Assembly (NCBI GenBank): GCA_913776825.1
Contig: CAJYPV010000009.1
Span: forward strand, 69,357 to 123,723
DNA: 54,367 nucleotides
Origin: Burkholderiaceae bacterium
Lineage (GTDB): Bacteria; Pseudomonadota; Gammaproteobacteria; Burkholderiales; Burkholderiaceae_C
Direction: 5' to 3'
Program-made: the position numbers and the translations under genes
The notes under the pieces: generated by a model
Databases searched by the model: none
Told to the model about the DNA's origin: nothing
Seen by the model: the letters and a program-made list of their open reading frames with translations, nothing else
In this document: in pieces, positions 1-9,484 of the stretch
Numbering within the stretch: the stretch's first letter is position 1
Layout: every line of letters begins with the position of its first letter

Positions 1-689
1 CATTTCGGGCGCTCGCGCCGTGGGCGCGTTCGTCGGCGGTCTTGTAGAGCCATTGGGGCGGGATGTCGGGCGCGTCGGTTTCGGTGACCAGCGCCTCAGG
101 CGGCAGCTCGGCAGCGAGACGGCGGATCTGCAGCGAGCGCTCAAAGGTCAGCGTGCCGCCAAAGCCCAGCCGGAAGCCGAGATCGATGAAGGCCTGCGCC
201 TGCTGCTGACTGCCATTGAATGCATGCGCGATGCCACCCGTGGTCAGGCCGACGCGGCGCAGCCCGCCGAGCAATTGATCGGCGCTGCGGCGCACATGCA
301 GGATCACCGGCAACTGATGGCGCTTGGCCAGCTTCAGTTGCGCGAGGTAGATCTGCTGCTGCCGCTCGGCGTCCAGCGACTTGACGAAGAAGTCCAGGCC
401 GATTTCGCCGATCGCCACCAGCCGTGGATCGTCCCGGTAAGTCGTCAAGGCCTGATCGAGCTGGGTCAGGTCCTCGTCGGTCGCGGACATCACATACAGC
501 GGATGGATGCCCAGCGCGTAGGCAAAACCATGCTCATGCGCGAGCGTGCGAACGACTTCGAAGTTGGACGCCGACACGGCCGGGATCACCACCTGCGACA
601 CGCCCGCCGCCCGCGCCCGCGCCACCACGGCGGCGCGGTCCGCATCGAACTCGGCGGCGTCGAGGTGGCAGTGGGTGTCGATCCACATG
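1..689 (-). CDS. tatD: TatD family metal-dependent hydrolase, C-terminus cut by the window edge
   Basis: The protein is a TatD-type TIM-barrel nuclease or hydrolase. The family removes nucleotides from DNA ends and is linked to DNA repair and oxidative-stress survival. The ATG is at 689-687 on the minus strand and about 229 codons are visible before the window ends. The N-terminus reads MWIDTHCHLD, the metal-binding HxH motif. GEIGLDFF (metal-binding Glu) and LVTETDAPDIPP (catalytic Asp) follow in the expected order. It lies downstream of lolC, lolD and purU on the same strand, and lolCD next to tatD is a common order in Burkholderiales. Family assignment is firm; the substrate is not known from sequence. 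Confidence 0.88.
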
Positions 690-790
690 GTGGCAGGCGA
701 GGTGGACGCAGTGGGCGCGGTGGGGGGGCGGGGCGTGGTGAGGTGTGCTGAGGCGTGATGTGGGACGTCGGGAATCGCGCGTCGCGTCGC

Positions 791-1741
791 TCAGCGGAAC
801 ACGACGGTGCGATGACCGTTGAGCAACACCCGATGCTCGGCATGCCATTGGATCGCGCGGGCCAGCGTCACGCATTCGACGTCGCGGCCGATGGCCACGA
901 GCTGGTCGGGCGTCATGCTGTGATCGATGCGGGCGACGTCCTGCTCGATGATCGGCCCTTCGTCCAGATCCGAGGTCACATAGTGCGCGGTGGCGCCGAT
1001 CAGCTTGACGCCGCGCTCATGCGCCTGGTGGTAGGGCCGCGCGCCCTTGAAGCTGGGCAGGAAGCTGTGATGGATGTTGATCGCGCGGCCTTGCAGGAAC
1101 TCGCACATCTGCGGCGAGAGGATCTGCATGTAGCGGGCCAGCACGACCAGGTCGATCTGCTGTTCCTCGATCAGCTCGCGCATCTTGCGTTCCTGGGCCT
1201 GCTTCTGGGCGTCGTCGGCCTGGAGCAGCGGCAGATGGTGGAACGGAATGTCGTGCGAGGCGGCGAGCTGATAGAAGTCGCGGTGATTCGAGACGATGGC
1301 GGGAATCTCGATGGCCAGGTGTCCGGTCTGGACCCGGAACAGCAGGTCATTGAGGCAGTGACCGAGCTTGGACACCAGCAGCAGCACCCGCGTCTTGCGC
1401 CGCGCATCGACCAATTCCCAATCCATCGCCAGGCGCTCGGCCAGCGGGGCCACGGCCTCGCGCAGGCGGTCCGCTGTCGTGCCGGCGTCGCATTCGAATT
1501 CGATGCGCATGAAGAAGCGGCGGTGGTCCGCATCGCCATGTTGGGCCGAGGTCAGGATGTTGCCGCCCTGCGCCAGCAGCACGCCGGTGACGGCATGGAC
1601 GATGCCGGCCTGATCCGGGCAACTCAGCTTCAGGATGAAGCGCGCGCCGCTGCCGGTGGCGGCGGACGACGAGGTTGCGGCAGAAGCGACGGAAGTGGCG
1701 GAAGTGGCGGGCCCGTGGGCGGCAGCGTGGCGGACGGTCAT
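791..1741 (-). CDS. purU: Formyltetrahydrofolate deformylase PurU
   Basis: The enzyme hydrolyses 10-formyltetrahydrofolate to formate and tetrahydrofolate in the cytoplasm, supplying formate for purine synthesis and balancing one-carbon pools. An N-terminal ACT domain (about residues 34-110, beginning ARFILKLSCPDQAGIVHAV) is followed by a formyltransferase-type domain with the signature HHSFLPSFKGARPYHQA and the Asp-containing TSDLDEGPIIEQDV. At 316 residues it is about 30 longer than usual, because of an Ala/Ser/Thr-rich N-terminal extension encoded by short GCGGAAGTG-like repeats near 1680-1715. No alternative start was seen between that extension and the ACT domain. It sits between lolD and tatD. 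Confidence 0.93.
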   Translation of the reverse strand: MTVRHAAAHGPATSATSVASAATSSSAATGSGARFILKLSCPDQAGIVHAVTGVLLAQGGNILTSAQHGDADHRRFFMRIEFECDAGTTADRLREAVAPLAERLAMDWELVDARRKTRVLLLVSKLGHCLNDLLFRVQTGHLAIEIPAIVSNHRDFYQLAASHDIPFHHLPLLQADDAQKQAQERKMRELIEEQQIDLVVLARYMQILSPQMCEFLQGRAINIHHSFLPSFKGARPYHQAHERGVKLIGATAHYVTSDLDEGPIIEQDVARIDHSMTPDQLVAIGRDVECVTLARAIQWHAEHRVLLNGHRTVVFR

Positions 1742-1856
1742 GATGCGCTGATCCTAAAGCAGCCCTGCGGCGACGGGCGGCGGGCGCCGGCTCGGGCGCC
1801 TCGCCATCGGACAAGTCTGGGTCGCGCGGCGGTGAATGCTGCGCGCGGGGTCGGCC

Positions 1857-2591
1857 TCAGGAGAGCGTCTGCAGCACGCCTGCCACCAGGCGGCGCTGGT
1901 GTTCGCAGCGCATCGCCAGGTCCTGATCGTGGGTGACCATGACGAAGGCGGTACCGGATTCGCGGGCCATTTCCAGCATCAGGTCGAACACGGTGCCGGC
2001 GGTGGTGCGATCCAGGTTGCCGGTGGGCTCATCGGCCAGCACGCAGGCGGGTCGGGTGACCAGGGCGCGGGCGATGGCGACCCGTTGGCGCTCACCGCCG
2101 GAGAGCTCGCCGGGACGATGGTCGACGCGCTGCGCCAGTCCGACCCGCGCGAGCACCTCGGCCGCTTGAGCGCGGGCCTGCTCCTGCGGCATGCGGCGGA
2201 TGCGCAGCGGCATGGCCACGTTGTCCAGCGCGCTGAATTCCGGCAGCAGATGGTGGAACTGGTAGATGAAGCCCAGGTGCTGGTTGCGCCATTGGCCGCG
2301 CGCGGATTCACCGAGCGCGGACAGCTCGCGGCCCATCAGCTCGACGCGGCCGGTCGACGGCTTGTCCAGCCCGCCCAGCAGATGCAGCAGGGTGCTCTTG
2401 CCGGAGCCCGAGGCGCCGAGGATGGCGAGCGTTTCGCCGGCCTTGACCGTCACATCGACGCCCTGGAACACCTGCACATTGAGCGGGCCTTCCTTGAAGC
2501 GCTTGCTGAGGCTCTGGCCTTGCAGCACCACCTGGCCGTGCATCGGGTGGGTGGACGGGGCGGTGGCGGTCATCGTCGTCGACTCATTCAT
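1857..2591 (-). CDS. lolD: Lipoprotein-releasing ABC transporter ATPase LolD
   Basis: This is the ATPase of the inner-membrane Lol complex, which extracts lipoproteins and passes them to the LolA carrier. The 244-residue protein shows Walker A (GASGSGKST), Q-loop ([17 protein letters not shown]), signature [15 protein letters not shown], Walker B ([11 protein letters not shown]) and the H-loop (VMVTHD). The start at 2591 gives MNESTTMTA and overlaps the end of lolC by 8 bases (2584-2591), which supports translational coupling. The reading frame extends upstream but only into lolC codons. LolD-type ATPases resemble MacB and FtsE; the partner permease fixes the assignment. Confidence 0.93.
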   Translation of the reverse strand: MNESTTMTATAPSTHPMHGQVVLQGQSLSKRFKEGPLNVQVFQGVDVTVKAGETLAILGASGSGKSTLLHLLGGLDKPSTGRVELMGRELSALGESARGQWRNQHLGFIYQFHHLLPEFSALDNVAMPLRIRRMPQEQARAQAAEVLARVGLAQRVDHRPGELSGGERQRVAIARALVTRPACVLADEPTGNLDRTTAGTVFDLMLEMARESGTAFVMVTHDQDLAMRCEHQRRLVAGVLQTLS

Positions 2592-3843
2592 AACGCAGCG
2601 CCTCCGCGGGCTGGACCCGGCTGGCGCGCATGCTGGGATAGATGGTGGCGGCAAAGGCCAGCAGCAGGGACACCACGGTCACCGGGATGATGTCGGCCCA
2701 TTGCGGATCGCTCGGCATGGTGCTGATCACGTAGATGCTGGGCGGCAGGAAGGTGGTGTGCAGCAGCTTCTCGATGAAGGGCACGATCACATCGAGGTTG
2801 TGCGCGATCAGCAGGCCCAGCCCCAACCCGCCGAGCGTGCCCATCACACCGGCCAGCGCGCCCTGGATCATGAAGATGCCCATGATGGAGCTGGGGCTGG
2901 CGCCGAGGGTGCGCAGGATGGCGATGTCGGCCTGCTTGTCGGTGACGGTCATCACCAGCGTGGACACCAGGTTGAACGCAGCGACCGCGACGATCAGCGT
3001 CAGGATGATGCCCATCATCCGTTTCTCGACCTGCACGGCGTCGAACCAGTTGGCGTTGGTGCGGGTCCAGTCGCGCACATGGACCGAGGGGCCGAAGCGC
3101 TGCTGCAGTTCGGCGCCGACGTCGCGGGCGCGTTGCACATCCTGCAGCCGCAGTTGCACGCCGCTGGGCGTGACGGTGCGGAACAGCTTGGCCGCGTCTT
3201 CCACATCGATCAGGGCCAGGCCGCTGTCGTATTCATAGTGACCCGCCTGGAACACGCCGACGAGGGTGAACTGCTTGAGCGTCGGCAGCACGCCGACCGG
3301 CGTGACCTTGCCGGCCGGAGCGACCAGGGTGATCTTGTCGCCCTTTTGCACGCCGAGCTGGCGGGCCAGTTCGACGCCCAGGATCATGTTCCATTCGCCG
3401 GGCTTGAGCTGCTGGAGCAGGCCTTCCTTGGCGAGTTGCGCGGCGATCGGCGTCACCGACGGCTCATAGGCCGGATCCACGCCACGGACGATGGCGCCGC
3501 GCATGTCTTCGCCGCGCGCGATCAGGGCCTGCGCGGAGACGAACGGTGCGGCGCCGATCACGGCGGGATGTTCCTTGGCCTTGGCGGCCAGCGACTGCCA
3601 GTCGGCCAGGCCTTCGCCGGTGTAGTTGGACAGCTCCACGTGGGCGAGTACCGACAGCATGCGGTCGCGCACTTCCTTCTGGAAGCCGTTCATCACCGAC
3701 AGCACGATGATCAGCGCCGCCACGCCCAGGGCAATGCCCAGCATCGAGACACCGGAGATGAAGGAGATGAAGCGGTTGCGTCGCCCCCCACGTCCGGCCC
3801 GGGTGTAGCGCCACCCGACCTGCAACTCATATGGCCAATTCAT
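2584..3843 (-). CDS. lolC: LolC/LolE family lipoprotein-releasing permease
   Basis: This 419-residue inner-membrane permease pairs with LolD to release outer-membrane lipoproteins. It opens with the family N-terminus ([13 protein letters not shown]) and a first membrane segment at about residues 30-50. A large periplasmic domain follows, then three C-terminal membrane segments (near residues 275-300, 320-345 and 380-405), ending in the family-typical PAEALRYE. Only one LolC/E-like permease is present here, so it may work as a homodimer (the LolF arrangement) unless a second copy lies elsewhere. It is the first gene of the leftward run lolC-lolD-purU-tatD. A TAGCAT hexamer lies 9 nt before its ATG. 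Confidence 0.92.
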   Translation of the reverse strand: MNWPYELQVGWRYTRAGRGGRRNRFISFISGVSMLGIALGVAALIIVLSVMNGFQKEVRDRMLSVLAHVELSNYTGEGLADWQSLAAKAKEHPAVIGAAPFVSAQALIARGEDMRGAIVRGVDPAYEPSVTPIAAQLAKEGLLQQLKPGEWNMILGVELARQLGVQKGDKITLVAPAGKVTPVGVLPTLKQFTLVGVFQAGHYEYDSGLALIDVEDAAKLFRTVTPSGVQLRLQDVQRARDVGAELQQRFGPSVHVRDWTRTNANWFDAVQVEKRMMGIILTLIVAVAAFNLVSTLVMTVTDKQADIAILRTLGASPSSIMGIFMIQGALAGVMGTLGGLGLGLLIAHNLDVIVPFIEKLLHTTFLPPSIYVISTMPSDPQWADIIPVTVVSLLLAFAATIYPSMRASRVQPAEALRYE

Positions 3844-4118
3844 AGGGACGGGATGCTAACCGTAACCGGCGGGACGGGGCGCGAGGTGGGGGGTGGGTTC
3901 CCTCATCCGTGGGTTGGACGGACGAAGCCGGGCGCCACCGCCGCGCAGCCGATTCCGGCCGAATGTCACGCCCACGTCATCACGCTGCCACCGAAGGCTG
4001 CGTTGTAGGCAATCGCCCGACAGCAGCAGTGCTTCAATGCATACATCGTCCGACGACTTCCCCCGGCAGATGGCACACGCGCTGCGCGAGAGACTGGCTG
4101 CCAGGGAGTTGAGCCACC

Positions 4119-4529
4119 ATGAAAATCGCATTGATCGATGGATCCGAGATCTTCCGCCGTCAGGTGAGTGAATTGCTTCACGACATCCCCGGCGCGACCG
4201 TCGTCTGCCAGGCCGAACATGAAGATGTCGGCGTGCTGACCGTGGGCCTGTGCGCACCGGACGTGGTGCTGCTGGATCTGACCCTGACCAGCGGGTCGGG
4301 ACAGTCCGTCCTGAAACGGCTGCGACGCGCCGGCTACACCGGCACGATCTATGTCGTCTCCGCCTGCGATGAGACCGAACACGGCCCACGCTGCGGCGAA
4401 CTGGGTGCGGATGGCTTCTACGACAAGCAGTACGACCTGCATCGCCTCATGACCGCGCTGAACGTGCTGGCCACCGCACCGCGACTCGGCGGCCAAGCCC
4501 GCCTTCGCATCGCCAATCTCTGGAGCTGA
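4119..4529 (+). CDS. Stand-alone response-regulator receiver protein with altered acidic pocket
   Basis: This 136-residue protein is a single CheY-like receiver domain with no output domain. The phosphoacceptor is Asp53 (PDVVLLDLTL), the Ser/Thr switch is Ser81 (YVVSACD) and the conserved Lys is Lys103 (DGFYDKQYD). The usual N-terminal acidic pair is reduced to one Asp (IALIDGSE, Asp7 followed by Gly8), which may weaken Mg binding. No kinase is adjacent. It is divergent from lolC and convergent with polA, with the 152-bp repeat array between it and polA. It might act through protein-protein contacts or as a phosphate sink; its partner cannot be read from the sequence. Confidence 0.85.
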   Translation: MKIALIDGSEIFRRQVSELLHDIPGATVVCQAEHEDVGVLTVGLCAPDVVLLDLTLTSGSGQSVLKRLRRAGYTGTIYVVSACDETEHGPRCGELGADGFYDKQYDLHRLMTALNVLATAPRLGGQARLRIANLWS

Positions 4530-4630
4530 CGCCGGACGGCCGCAACGCACGATCCCGTCCCGCTCGTCCCGCCAAACCACCCCAGCTTCCAGCCCTGCCT
4601 CCAGCCCCAGCATCGCCCCCCGGTCCCGCA

Positions 4631-5027
4631 GGGTGCGAGCCAGAGGCCGCGCGGAGGAATGTGAACACGCCTGACGACGCGCGGCCTCTGGCTCGCGCCC
4701 TGGCGCTCGGTCGACCGCGGGACAGTCCCACCGAACGAACACACCACACCCCAAGCGCCGCCAAGAACAACACCCTCTCACAGGGTGAGAGCCAGAGGCC
4801 GCGCGGAGGAATGTGAACACGCCTGACGAAGCGCGGCCTCTGGCTCGCGCCCTGGCGCTCGGTCGCCCGCAGGACAGCCCCACCGAACGAGCACAGCACA
4901 CCCCAAACGCCGCCAAGAACAGCACCCTCTCACAGGGTGCGAGCCAGAGGCCGCGCGGAGGAATGTGAACACGCCTGACGAAGCGCGGCCTCTGGCTCGC
5001 GCCCTGGCGCTCGGTCGCCCGCGGGAC
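4631..5027. repeat. Tandem 152-bp repeat (2.6 copies), each with a long inverted repeat
   Basis: Three copies start at 4631, 4783 and 4935, each exactly 152 bp apart; the third stops matching at about 5027. Each copy begins with a 22-nt arm containing GCGAGCCAGAGGCCGCGC. After a loop of about 26 nt containing GGAGGAATGTGAACACGCC, the complementary arm GCGCGGCCTCTGGCTCGC follows. The predicted stem is about 22 bp with at most one or two mismatches. The rest of the unit (ending GCCAAGAACA..CACCCTCTCACA) is also repeated with a few substitutions. The array fills the space between two convergent genes (the receiver and polA). No U-tract follows the stems, so they are not canonical terminators. 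Confidence 0.95.
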
Positions 5028-5064
5028 CAGCAGACGACCGACGAAACGCCCCGAAACCAGCCGC

Positions 5065-7842
5065 TCAGTGCGCCTCGTCCCAGTTCGCCCCCACGCCGAC
5101 TTCCGCCAGCAGCGGCACCTTCAGCGCGGCGACGCCGGCCATGAGCGTGGGGACCTCGGACTTGACCCAGTCAAGTTCCTCATCCGGCACTTCGAAGACC
5201 AGTTCATCGTGCACCTGCATGACGACGCGCGTCTTCTTGCCTTGCTCGTCCAGCGCCTGTTGCACCGCGATCATCGCGAGCTTGATCAGGTCGGCGGCCG
5301 TGCCTTGCATCGGTGCGTTGATGGCCTGGCGCTCGGCGCCGCTGCGGCGCGGGCCGTTGCCGGAGTTGATCTCCGGCAGCCAGAGGCGACGGCCGAAGAC
5401 GGTCTCGACATAGCCCTTCTCCTTGGCGAACTGCTTGGTCTCGTCCATGTAGCGCCGCACGCCCGCGAAGCGGGTGAAGTAGCGATCGATGTAGTCCTTC
5501 GCCGCCTTCTGCTCGATGCCCAGCGATTGGGCCAGCCCGAAGGCGCCCATGCCGTAGATCAGACCGAAGTTGATCGTCTTCGCATACCGGCGCTGTTCCG
5601 GCGTGACCGCCTCCAGCGCCGCGCCGAAGACCTCCGACGCGGTGGCGCGGTGAACGTCCTGGCCTTCCTGGAAGGCGCGCAGCAGGCCGGGATCCTCGCT
5701 GATGTGGGCCATGATGCGCAGCTCGATCTGGGAATAGTCGGCGCTGACGATGTGGTGGCCCGGCGGCGCGATGAAGGCCTCGCGCACACGGCGGCCTTCC
5801 GCGGTCCGGATGGGGATGTTCTGCAGATTGGGTTCGTTGCTGGACAGCCGCCCCGTCACCGCGACCGCCTGGGAATAGGTGGTGTGGACGCGGCCGGTCT
5901 CCGGATTGACCATCAGCGGCAGCTTGTCGGTGTAGGTGCTCTTGAGCTTGGCCAGCGCTCGGTATTCCAGGATCTTGGCCGGCAGCGGGAAGTCGGTGGA
6001 GAGCTTCTCCAGCACCTCTTCGTCGGTGGACGGAGCGCCCGTCGCCGTGCGCTTGACCACCGGCAGACCCAGCCGATTGAACAGGATCTCGCCAATCTGC
6101 TTGGGCGACCCCATGTTGAAGGGCTGGCCGGCGATGTCGTAGGCCGCCTGCTCCGCCGCGACCATGCGCAGGCCGAGCTCGGCGCTCTGGGCCTGCAGCT
6201 TGGCCGAGTCGATCAGCACGCCGGTGCGCTCGATGCGCGCCAGCAGGCCAGAGACCGGCATCTCGATCTTCTCGTAGATGAAGTTCAGCCCGTCATCCGC
6301 CTGCAGGCGCGGCATCAGGATCTGGTGCACATGCAGGCACATCTCCGAGTCCTCGCAGGAATACTGCGACGCCTTGGCCACTTCGACCTGCGCGAACGGA
6401 ATCTGATGCGCGCCCTTGCCGCACAGGTCCTCATAGCTGAGGCCCTTGCGGCCCAGCACCCGATCGGCCAGCGCTTCCAGACCATGGCTGCGATGCGCTT
6501 CCAGCACATAGCTTTCGAGCATGGTGTCGTAGGCCGCGCCCTGCACCGCGATGCCGTGGTTGGCCAGCACATGGGTGTCGTACTTCAGGTTCTGGGCGAC
6601 CTTCTTCTTGAGCGGATCTTCCAGCCACGGCTTCAGACGCGCCAGCACCGCGTCCATCGGCAGTTGCTCCGGCGCATCCGGCCCTTCATGCCGCAACGGG
6701 ATGTAGGCGGCCTGACCCGGCTTCACGCTGAAGCTGATGCCGACGATGCGCGCCTTCATCGCGTCCAGCGAATCGGTCTCGGTGTCGAAGGCCGCCAGTT
6801 CGGCGTCCTGCAGCCGCTCGATCCAGGCGTCCAGGCGGCTCATGTCGACGATGGTCTCGTACTGCTTGTCGACCGGGATCTCCGGTGTGGGCAGATTGGC
6901 GTACGGGTCGCGCGGGTGCGCCGCGCCGATGTCGGCTTCCGCCGGCACATGCTTGGGCGCAGCGCCGCCAAGCTTGCCTTCCAGATCGCGCTTCCAGGTC
7001 TTGAAGCCATGTCGGTTGAAGAAGTCCAGCAGCCCGGCTTCATCGACCGGATTGAAGGCCAGCGCTTCCAGCGCCGGCCAGCCGGCCACATGCATGCACA
7101 GGTCGCAATCGACCTTCACCGTGACCAGCTGACGGCCCATCGGCAGCCAGTCCAGCGCCTTGCGCAGGTTTTCGCCCGCCACGCCCTTGATCTTGTCGGC
7201 GCTGGCGATCACGCCGTCCAGCGAGCCGTGCTCGGCGATCCATTTCGCCGCCGTCTTGGGACCGACCTTCTCCACACCCGGCACGTTGTCCACCGTGTCG
7301 CCCATCAGCGTCAGGTAGTCGATGATGCGCTCCGGCGGCACGCCGAACTTGGCCAGCACGCCCGCTTCGTCCAGGCGCTCGTTGGTCATGGTGTTGATCA
7401 GTTGCACGTCCGGCGTGACCAACTGAGCCAGATCCTTGTCGCCGGTGGAAATCAGCACCTGATGCCCGGCCTGGGCGGCCACGCGGGCCAGCGTGCCGAT
7501 GCAGTCATCGGCTTCAATGCCCGGCACCGTGAGCACCGGCCAGCCCAGCAGCTTCACCACCTCATGGATGGGCTCGATCTGTTCGCGCAGCGCATCGGGC
7601 ATGGGCGCGCGCTGGGCTTTGTAGTCCGGATACCACTCATCGCGGAAGGTCAGGCCCGGCGCATCGAAGACGCAGGCGGCGTGTTCGGCGCCGGCATCGT
7701 CGCGCAGGCGCTTCAGCATGGCCACCATGCCGTGGATGGCGCCGGTGGGCTGGCCCTGCGGACCGCGCAGGTCCGGCATGGCGTGGAAGGCGCGATAGAG
7801 GTAGCTGGAGCCGTCGACCAGCAGCATCAGGGGTTTGCTCAT
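5065..7842 (-). CDS. polA: DNA polymerase I
   Basis: The polymerase fills gaps and removes RNA primers during replication and excision repair. The 925-residue protein has all three domains. The N-terminal 5'-nuclease includes GIEADDCIGTLAR, STGDKDLAQLV and LMGDTVDNVPGVEKVGPKTA. The 3'-5' exonuclease keeps its catalytic acids in FDTETDSLD, QNLKYDTHVL and YSCEDSEM, so proofreading should be active. The polymerase domain shows motif A (SADYSQIELRIMAHIS), motif B (RRYAKTINFGLIYGM) and motif C (QVHDELVFEVPD). The ATG at 7842 gives the standard MSKPLMLLVDGSSYLYRAFH. An AACAAT hexamer lies 6 nt before the start, and no clear Shine-Dalgarno site is seen apart from a run of G. Confidence 0.97.
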   Translation of the reverse strand: MSKPLMLLVDGSSYLYRAFHAMPDLRGPQGQPTGAIHGMVAMLKRLRDDAGAEHAACVFDAPGLTFRDEWYPDYKAQRAPMPDALREQIEPIHEVVKLLGWPVLTVPGIEADDCIGTLARVAAQAGHQVLISTGDKDLAQLVTPDVQLINTMTNERLDEAGVLAKFGVPPERIIDYLTLMGDTVDNVPGVEKVGPKTAAKWIAEHGSLDGVIASADKIKGVAGENLRKALDWLPMGRQLVTVKVDCDLCMHVAGWPALEALAFNPVDEAGLLDFFNRHGFKTWKRDLEGKLGGAAPKHVPAEADIGAAHPRDPYANLPTPEIPVDKQYETIVDMSRLDAWIERLQDAELAAFDTETDSLDAMKARIVGISFSVKPGQAAYIPLRHEGPDAPEQLPMDAVLARLKPWLEDPLKKKVAQNLKYDTHVLANHGIAVQGAAYDTMLESYVLEAHRSHGLEALADRVLGRKGLSYEDLCGKGAHQIPFAQVEVAKASQYSCEDSEMCLHVHQILMPRLQADDGLNFIYEKIEMPVSGLLARIERTGVLIDSAKLQAQSAELGLRMVAAEQAAYDIAGQPFNMGSPKQIGEILFNRLGLPVVKRTATGAPSTDEEVLEKLSTDFPLPAKILEYRALAKLKSTYTDKLPLMVNPETGRVHTTYSQAVAVTGRLSSNEPNLQNIPIRTAEGRRVREAFIAPPGHHIVSADYSQIELRIMAHISEDPGLLRAFQEGQDVHRATASEVFGAALEAVTPEQRRYAKTINFGLIYGMGAFGLAQSLGIEQKAAKDYIDRYFTRFAGVRRYMDETKQFAKEKGYVETVFGRRLWLPEINSGNGPRRSGAERQAINAPMQGTAADLIKLAMIAVQQALDEQGKKTRVVMQVHDELVFEVPDEELDWVKSEVPTLMAGVAALKVPLLAEVGVGANWDEAH

Positions 7843-8040
7843 CCCCCCATTGTTGCAAACGGCGCCGCCGGTCCTGTCAGCATGCCGCCCGGAACTCGCG
7901 ACAGGCGCTCCCCCTTGGGAATCTCACCGACATGGCGCGGCCCGCCGGCGGCGAGAACGCCGCCCTCCCCCATCCGATGGCCCCCGCCGCTCCCCGATTC
8001 GACGGGCCCTGGCGGCCGATCGGCGGGCCGGCCCCAGGGG

Positions 8041-8046
8041 CATAAT
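8041..8046 (+). promoter_or_regulatory. -10-like CATAAT, 8 nt before the DUF2782 start
   Basis: CATAAT lies 8 nt before the ATG at 8055. If this is the -10 box, transcription starts at or within 1-2 nt of the start codon, giving a leaderless message. No good -35 match was found. The same layout recurs at six other genes in the window. Confidence 0.45.
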
Positions 8047-8054
8047 CGGCAGCC

Positions 8055-8390
8055 ATGAATACCACCCGCCTCGCCATGTTGCTGAGCCTGTTGGGCGCCT
8101 GCCTGGCGGGCCCATCCGCCCACGCCGCCAACCCATCCCCGGAACCGCCCGCCAACCTGCGCGATGTACCGGAGGTGAAGGTCGAGCGCATCGTCCAGGA
8201 AGACGACCAGGTCCGGATCGAGGAAACCCGCGTGCGCGGCTTGACCCAGAAGGTGGTGGTCAAGAGCAAGGACAGCAAAACGCCCGAGTACGAAATCCTG
8301 CTCGGCGACACCGGCCGCGACGTCCCGGTGCGCCAAGGCGCCGACCGCGGCAATGCCGGCCAGCGGGTCTGGCGTTTGCTGAGCTTCTGA
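8055..8390 (+). CDS. DUF2782 family secreted protein
   Basis: This small protein (111 residues) has unknown function. It starts with a clear Sec signal peptide (MNTTRLAMLLSLLGACLA, cleavage near AHA-AN). A charged mature domain of about 85 residues follows, with PEVKVERIVQEDDQVRIEETRVRG, which matches the DUF2782 family of periplasmic betaproteobacterial proteins as I recall it. It is divergent from polA and upstream of thrB, the usual place of this family. There is no Shine-Dalgarno sequence, and the CATAAT box 8 nt upstream suggests leaderless expression. Confidence 0.8.
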   Translation: MNTTRLAMLLSLLGACLAGPSAHAANPSPEPPANLRDVPEVKVERIVQEDDQVRIEETRVRGLTQKVVVKSKDSKTPEYEILLGDTGRDVPVRQGADRGNAGQRVWRLLSF

Positions 8391-8512
8391 GCGGGCGCGC
8401 TGGCAGAGGGTCCCGGGCTGGCGACGTGTCCCTGCCCCCCACGACAGCGCATGGCGCCGCCATCGATCCCCGATTGATCCCTCTTTGATCCCCGACTGAC
8501 CTTCATCCGTTC

Positions 8513-9484
8513 ATGGCCGTATTTACCGACGTCACGTCCGACCAGGCGCAGGCGCTGCTGGACGCGCTCTCCCTGGGCGAACTCCAGTCCCTCAAGGGCA
8601 TCAGCGCCGGGATCGAGAACACCAACTATTTCGTCACCACCGCGCGTGGCGAGTACGTGCTGACACTGTTCGAGCGGCTGAGCTTCGAGCAGCTCCCGTT
8701 CTATCTGGAGCTGATGCGCCATCTGGCCGCCAAGGGCCTGCCGGTCCCGGCGCCGCAACCGGATGCGCAGGGGCGCATCCTGCACCGCCTGAACGGCAAG
8801 CCGGCGGCGGTGGTGAACAAGCTGCGCGGCGGTCATCAGCTCGCGCCGGATCAATTCCATTGCGAGCAGGTCGGCGCCGGCCTGGCGCGCATGCATCTGG
8901 CCGGTCAGGACTTCCCGATGCATCAGGACAACCTGCGCGGCCTCGCCTGGTGGCGGGAGACGGTACCGGTGGTCCTGCCGCATGTCTCCGCCGCCGAAGC
9001 GGACCTGCTGCGCACCGAGCTGGCCTTCCAGGAACAGCTCGGCCCCGCCGCTGCCGCCCTGCCCCGCGGCCCGGTGCATGCGGACCTGTTCCGCGACAAC
9101 GTGATGTTCGAAGGCCTGCCCGGCCGTGAGCAGCTCAGCGGCTTCTTCGATTTCTACTTCGCGGGCGTCGACAGCTTCCTGTTCGACCTGTGCGTCTGCC
9201 TGAACGACTGGTGCGTCGACCTCAACAGCGGTCGTCTGGACGAGCAGCGCGCTGCGGCGTTCGTCGCCGCCTATGAATCGGTGCGGCCGCTCAACGGCGC
9301 GGAACATCGGCTGATGCCCGGCCTGCTGCGGGCGGCCGCGATGCGCTTCTGGGTCTCGCGCCTGTGGGACTTCCATCTGCCGCGCGAAGCCAGCCTGCTC
9401 AAGCCCCACGATCCCACCCATTTCGAGCGCATCCTGCGCGAGCGCATTGCCACGCCGTGGCATGCGCTGGAGTCCTTGCCATGA
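8513..9484 (+). CDS. thrB: Homoserine kinase, ThrB2 (aminoglycoside-phosphotransferase fold)
   Basis: The enzyme phosphorylates homoserine with ATP in threonine biosynthesis. The 323-residue protein is of the APH/choline-kinase-like type used by betaproteobacteria and pseudomonads, not the GHMP type of E. coli. It begins MAVFTDVTSDQAQALLDAL, has the N-lobe motif GIENTNYFV and the catalytic loop GPVHADLFRDNVMFEG (HxDxxxxN), followed by FFDFYFAG with the metal-binding Asp. Its TGA overlaps the ATG of the next gene (ATGA at 9481-9484). Upstream, GATCCC occurs three times between 8464 and 8492, with no obvious ribosome binding site. Confidence 0.93.
   Translation: MAVFTDVTSDQAQALLDALSLGELQSLKGISAGIENTNYFVTTARGEYVLTLFERLSFEQLPFYLELMRHLAAKGLPVPAPQPDAQGRILHRLNGKPAAVVNKLRGGHQLAPDQFHCEQVGAGLARMHLAGQDFPMHQDNLRGLAWWRETVPVVLPHVSAAEADLLRTELAFQEQLGPAAAALPRGPVHADLFRDNVMFEGLPGREQLSGFFDFYFAGVDSFLFDLCVCLNDWCVDLNSGRLDEQRAAAFVAAYESVRPLNGAEHRLMPGLLRAAAMRFWVSRLWDFHLPREASLLKPHDPTHFERILRERIATPWHALESLP

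Noticed and set aside
3966..4972. Minus-strand frames that repeat the peptide FTFLRAASGSHP
   Set aside because: They arise from the 152-bp repeat itself and have no ribosome binding site or family match.
4631..5027. A CRISPR-like array
   Set aside because: The repeats are 152 bp and contiguous with no unique spacers, and no cas genes are near.
5068..8058. A 996-codon plus-strand frame opposite polA
   Set aside because: polA has all its motifs on the minus strand; the antisense translation has no recognisable domain.
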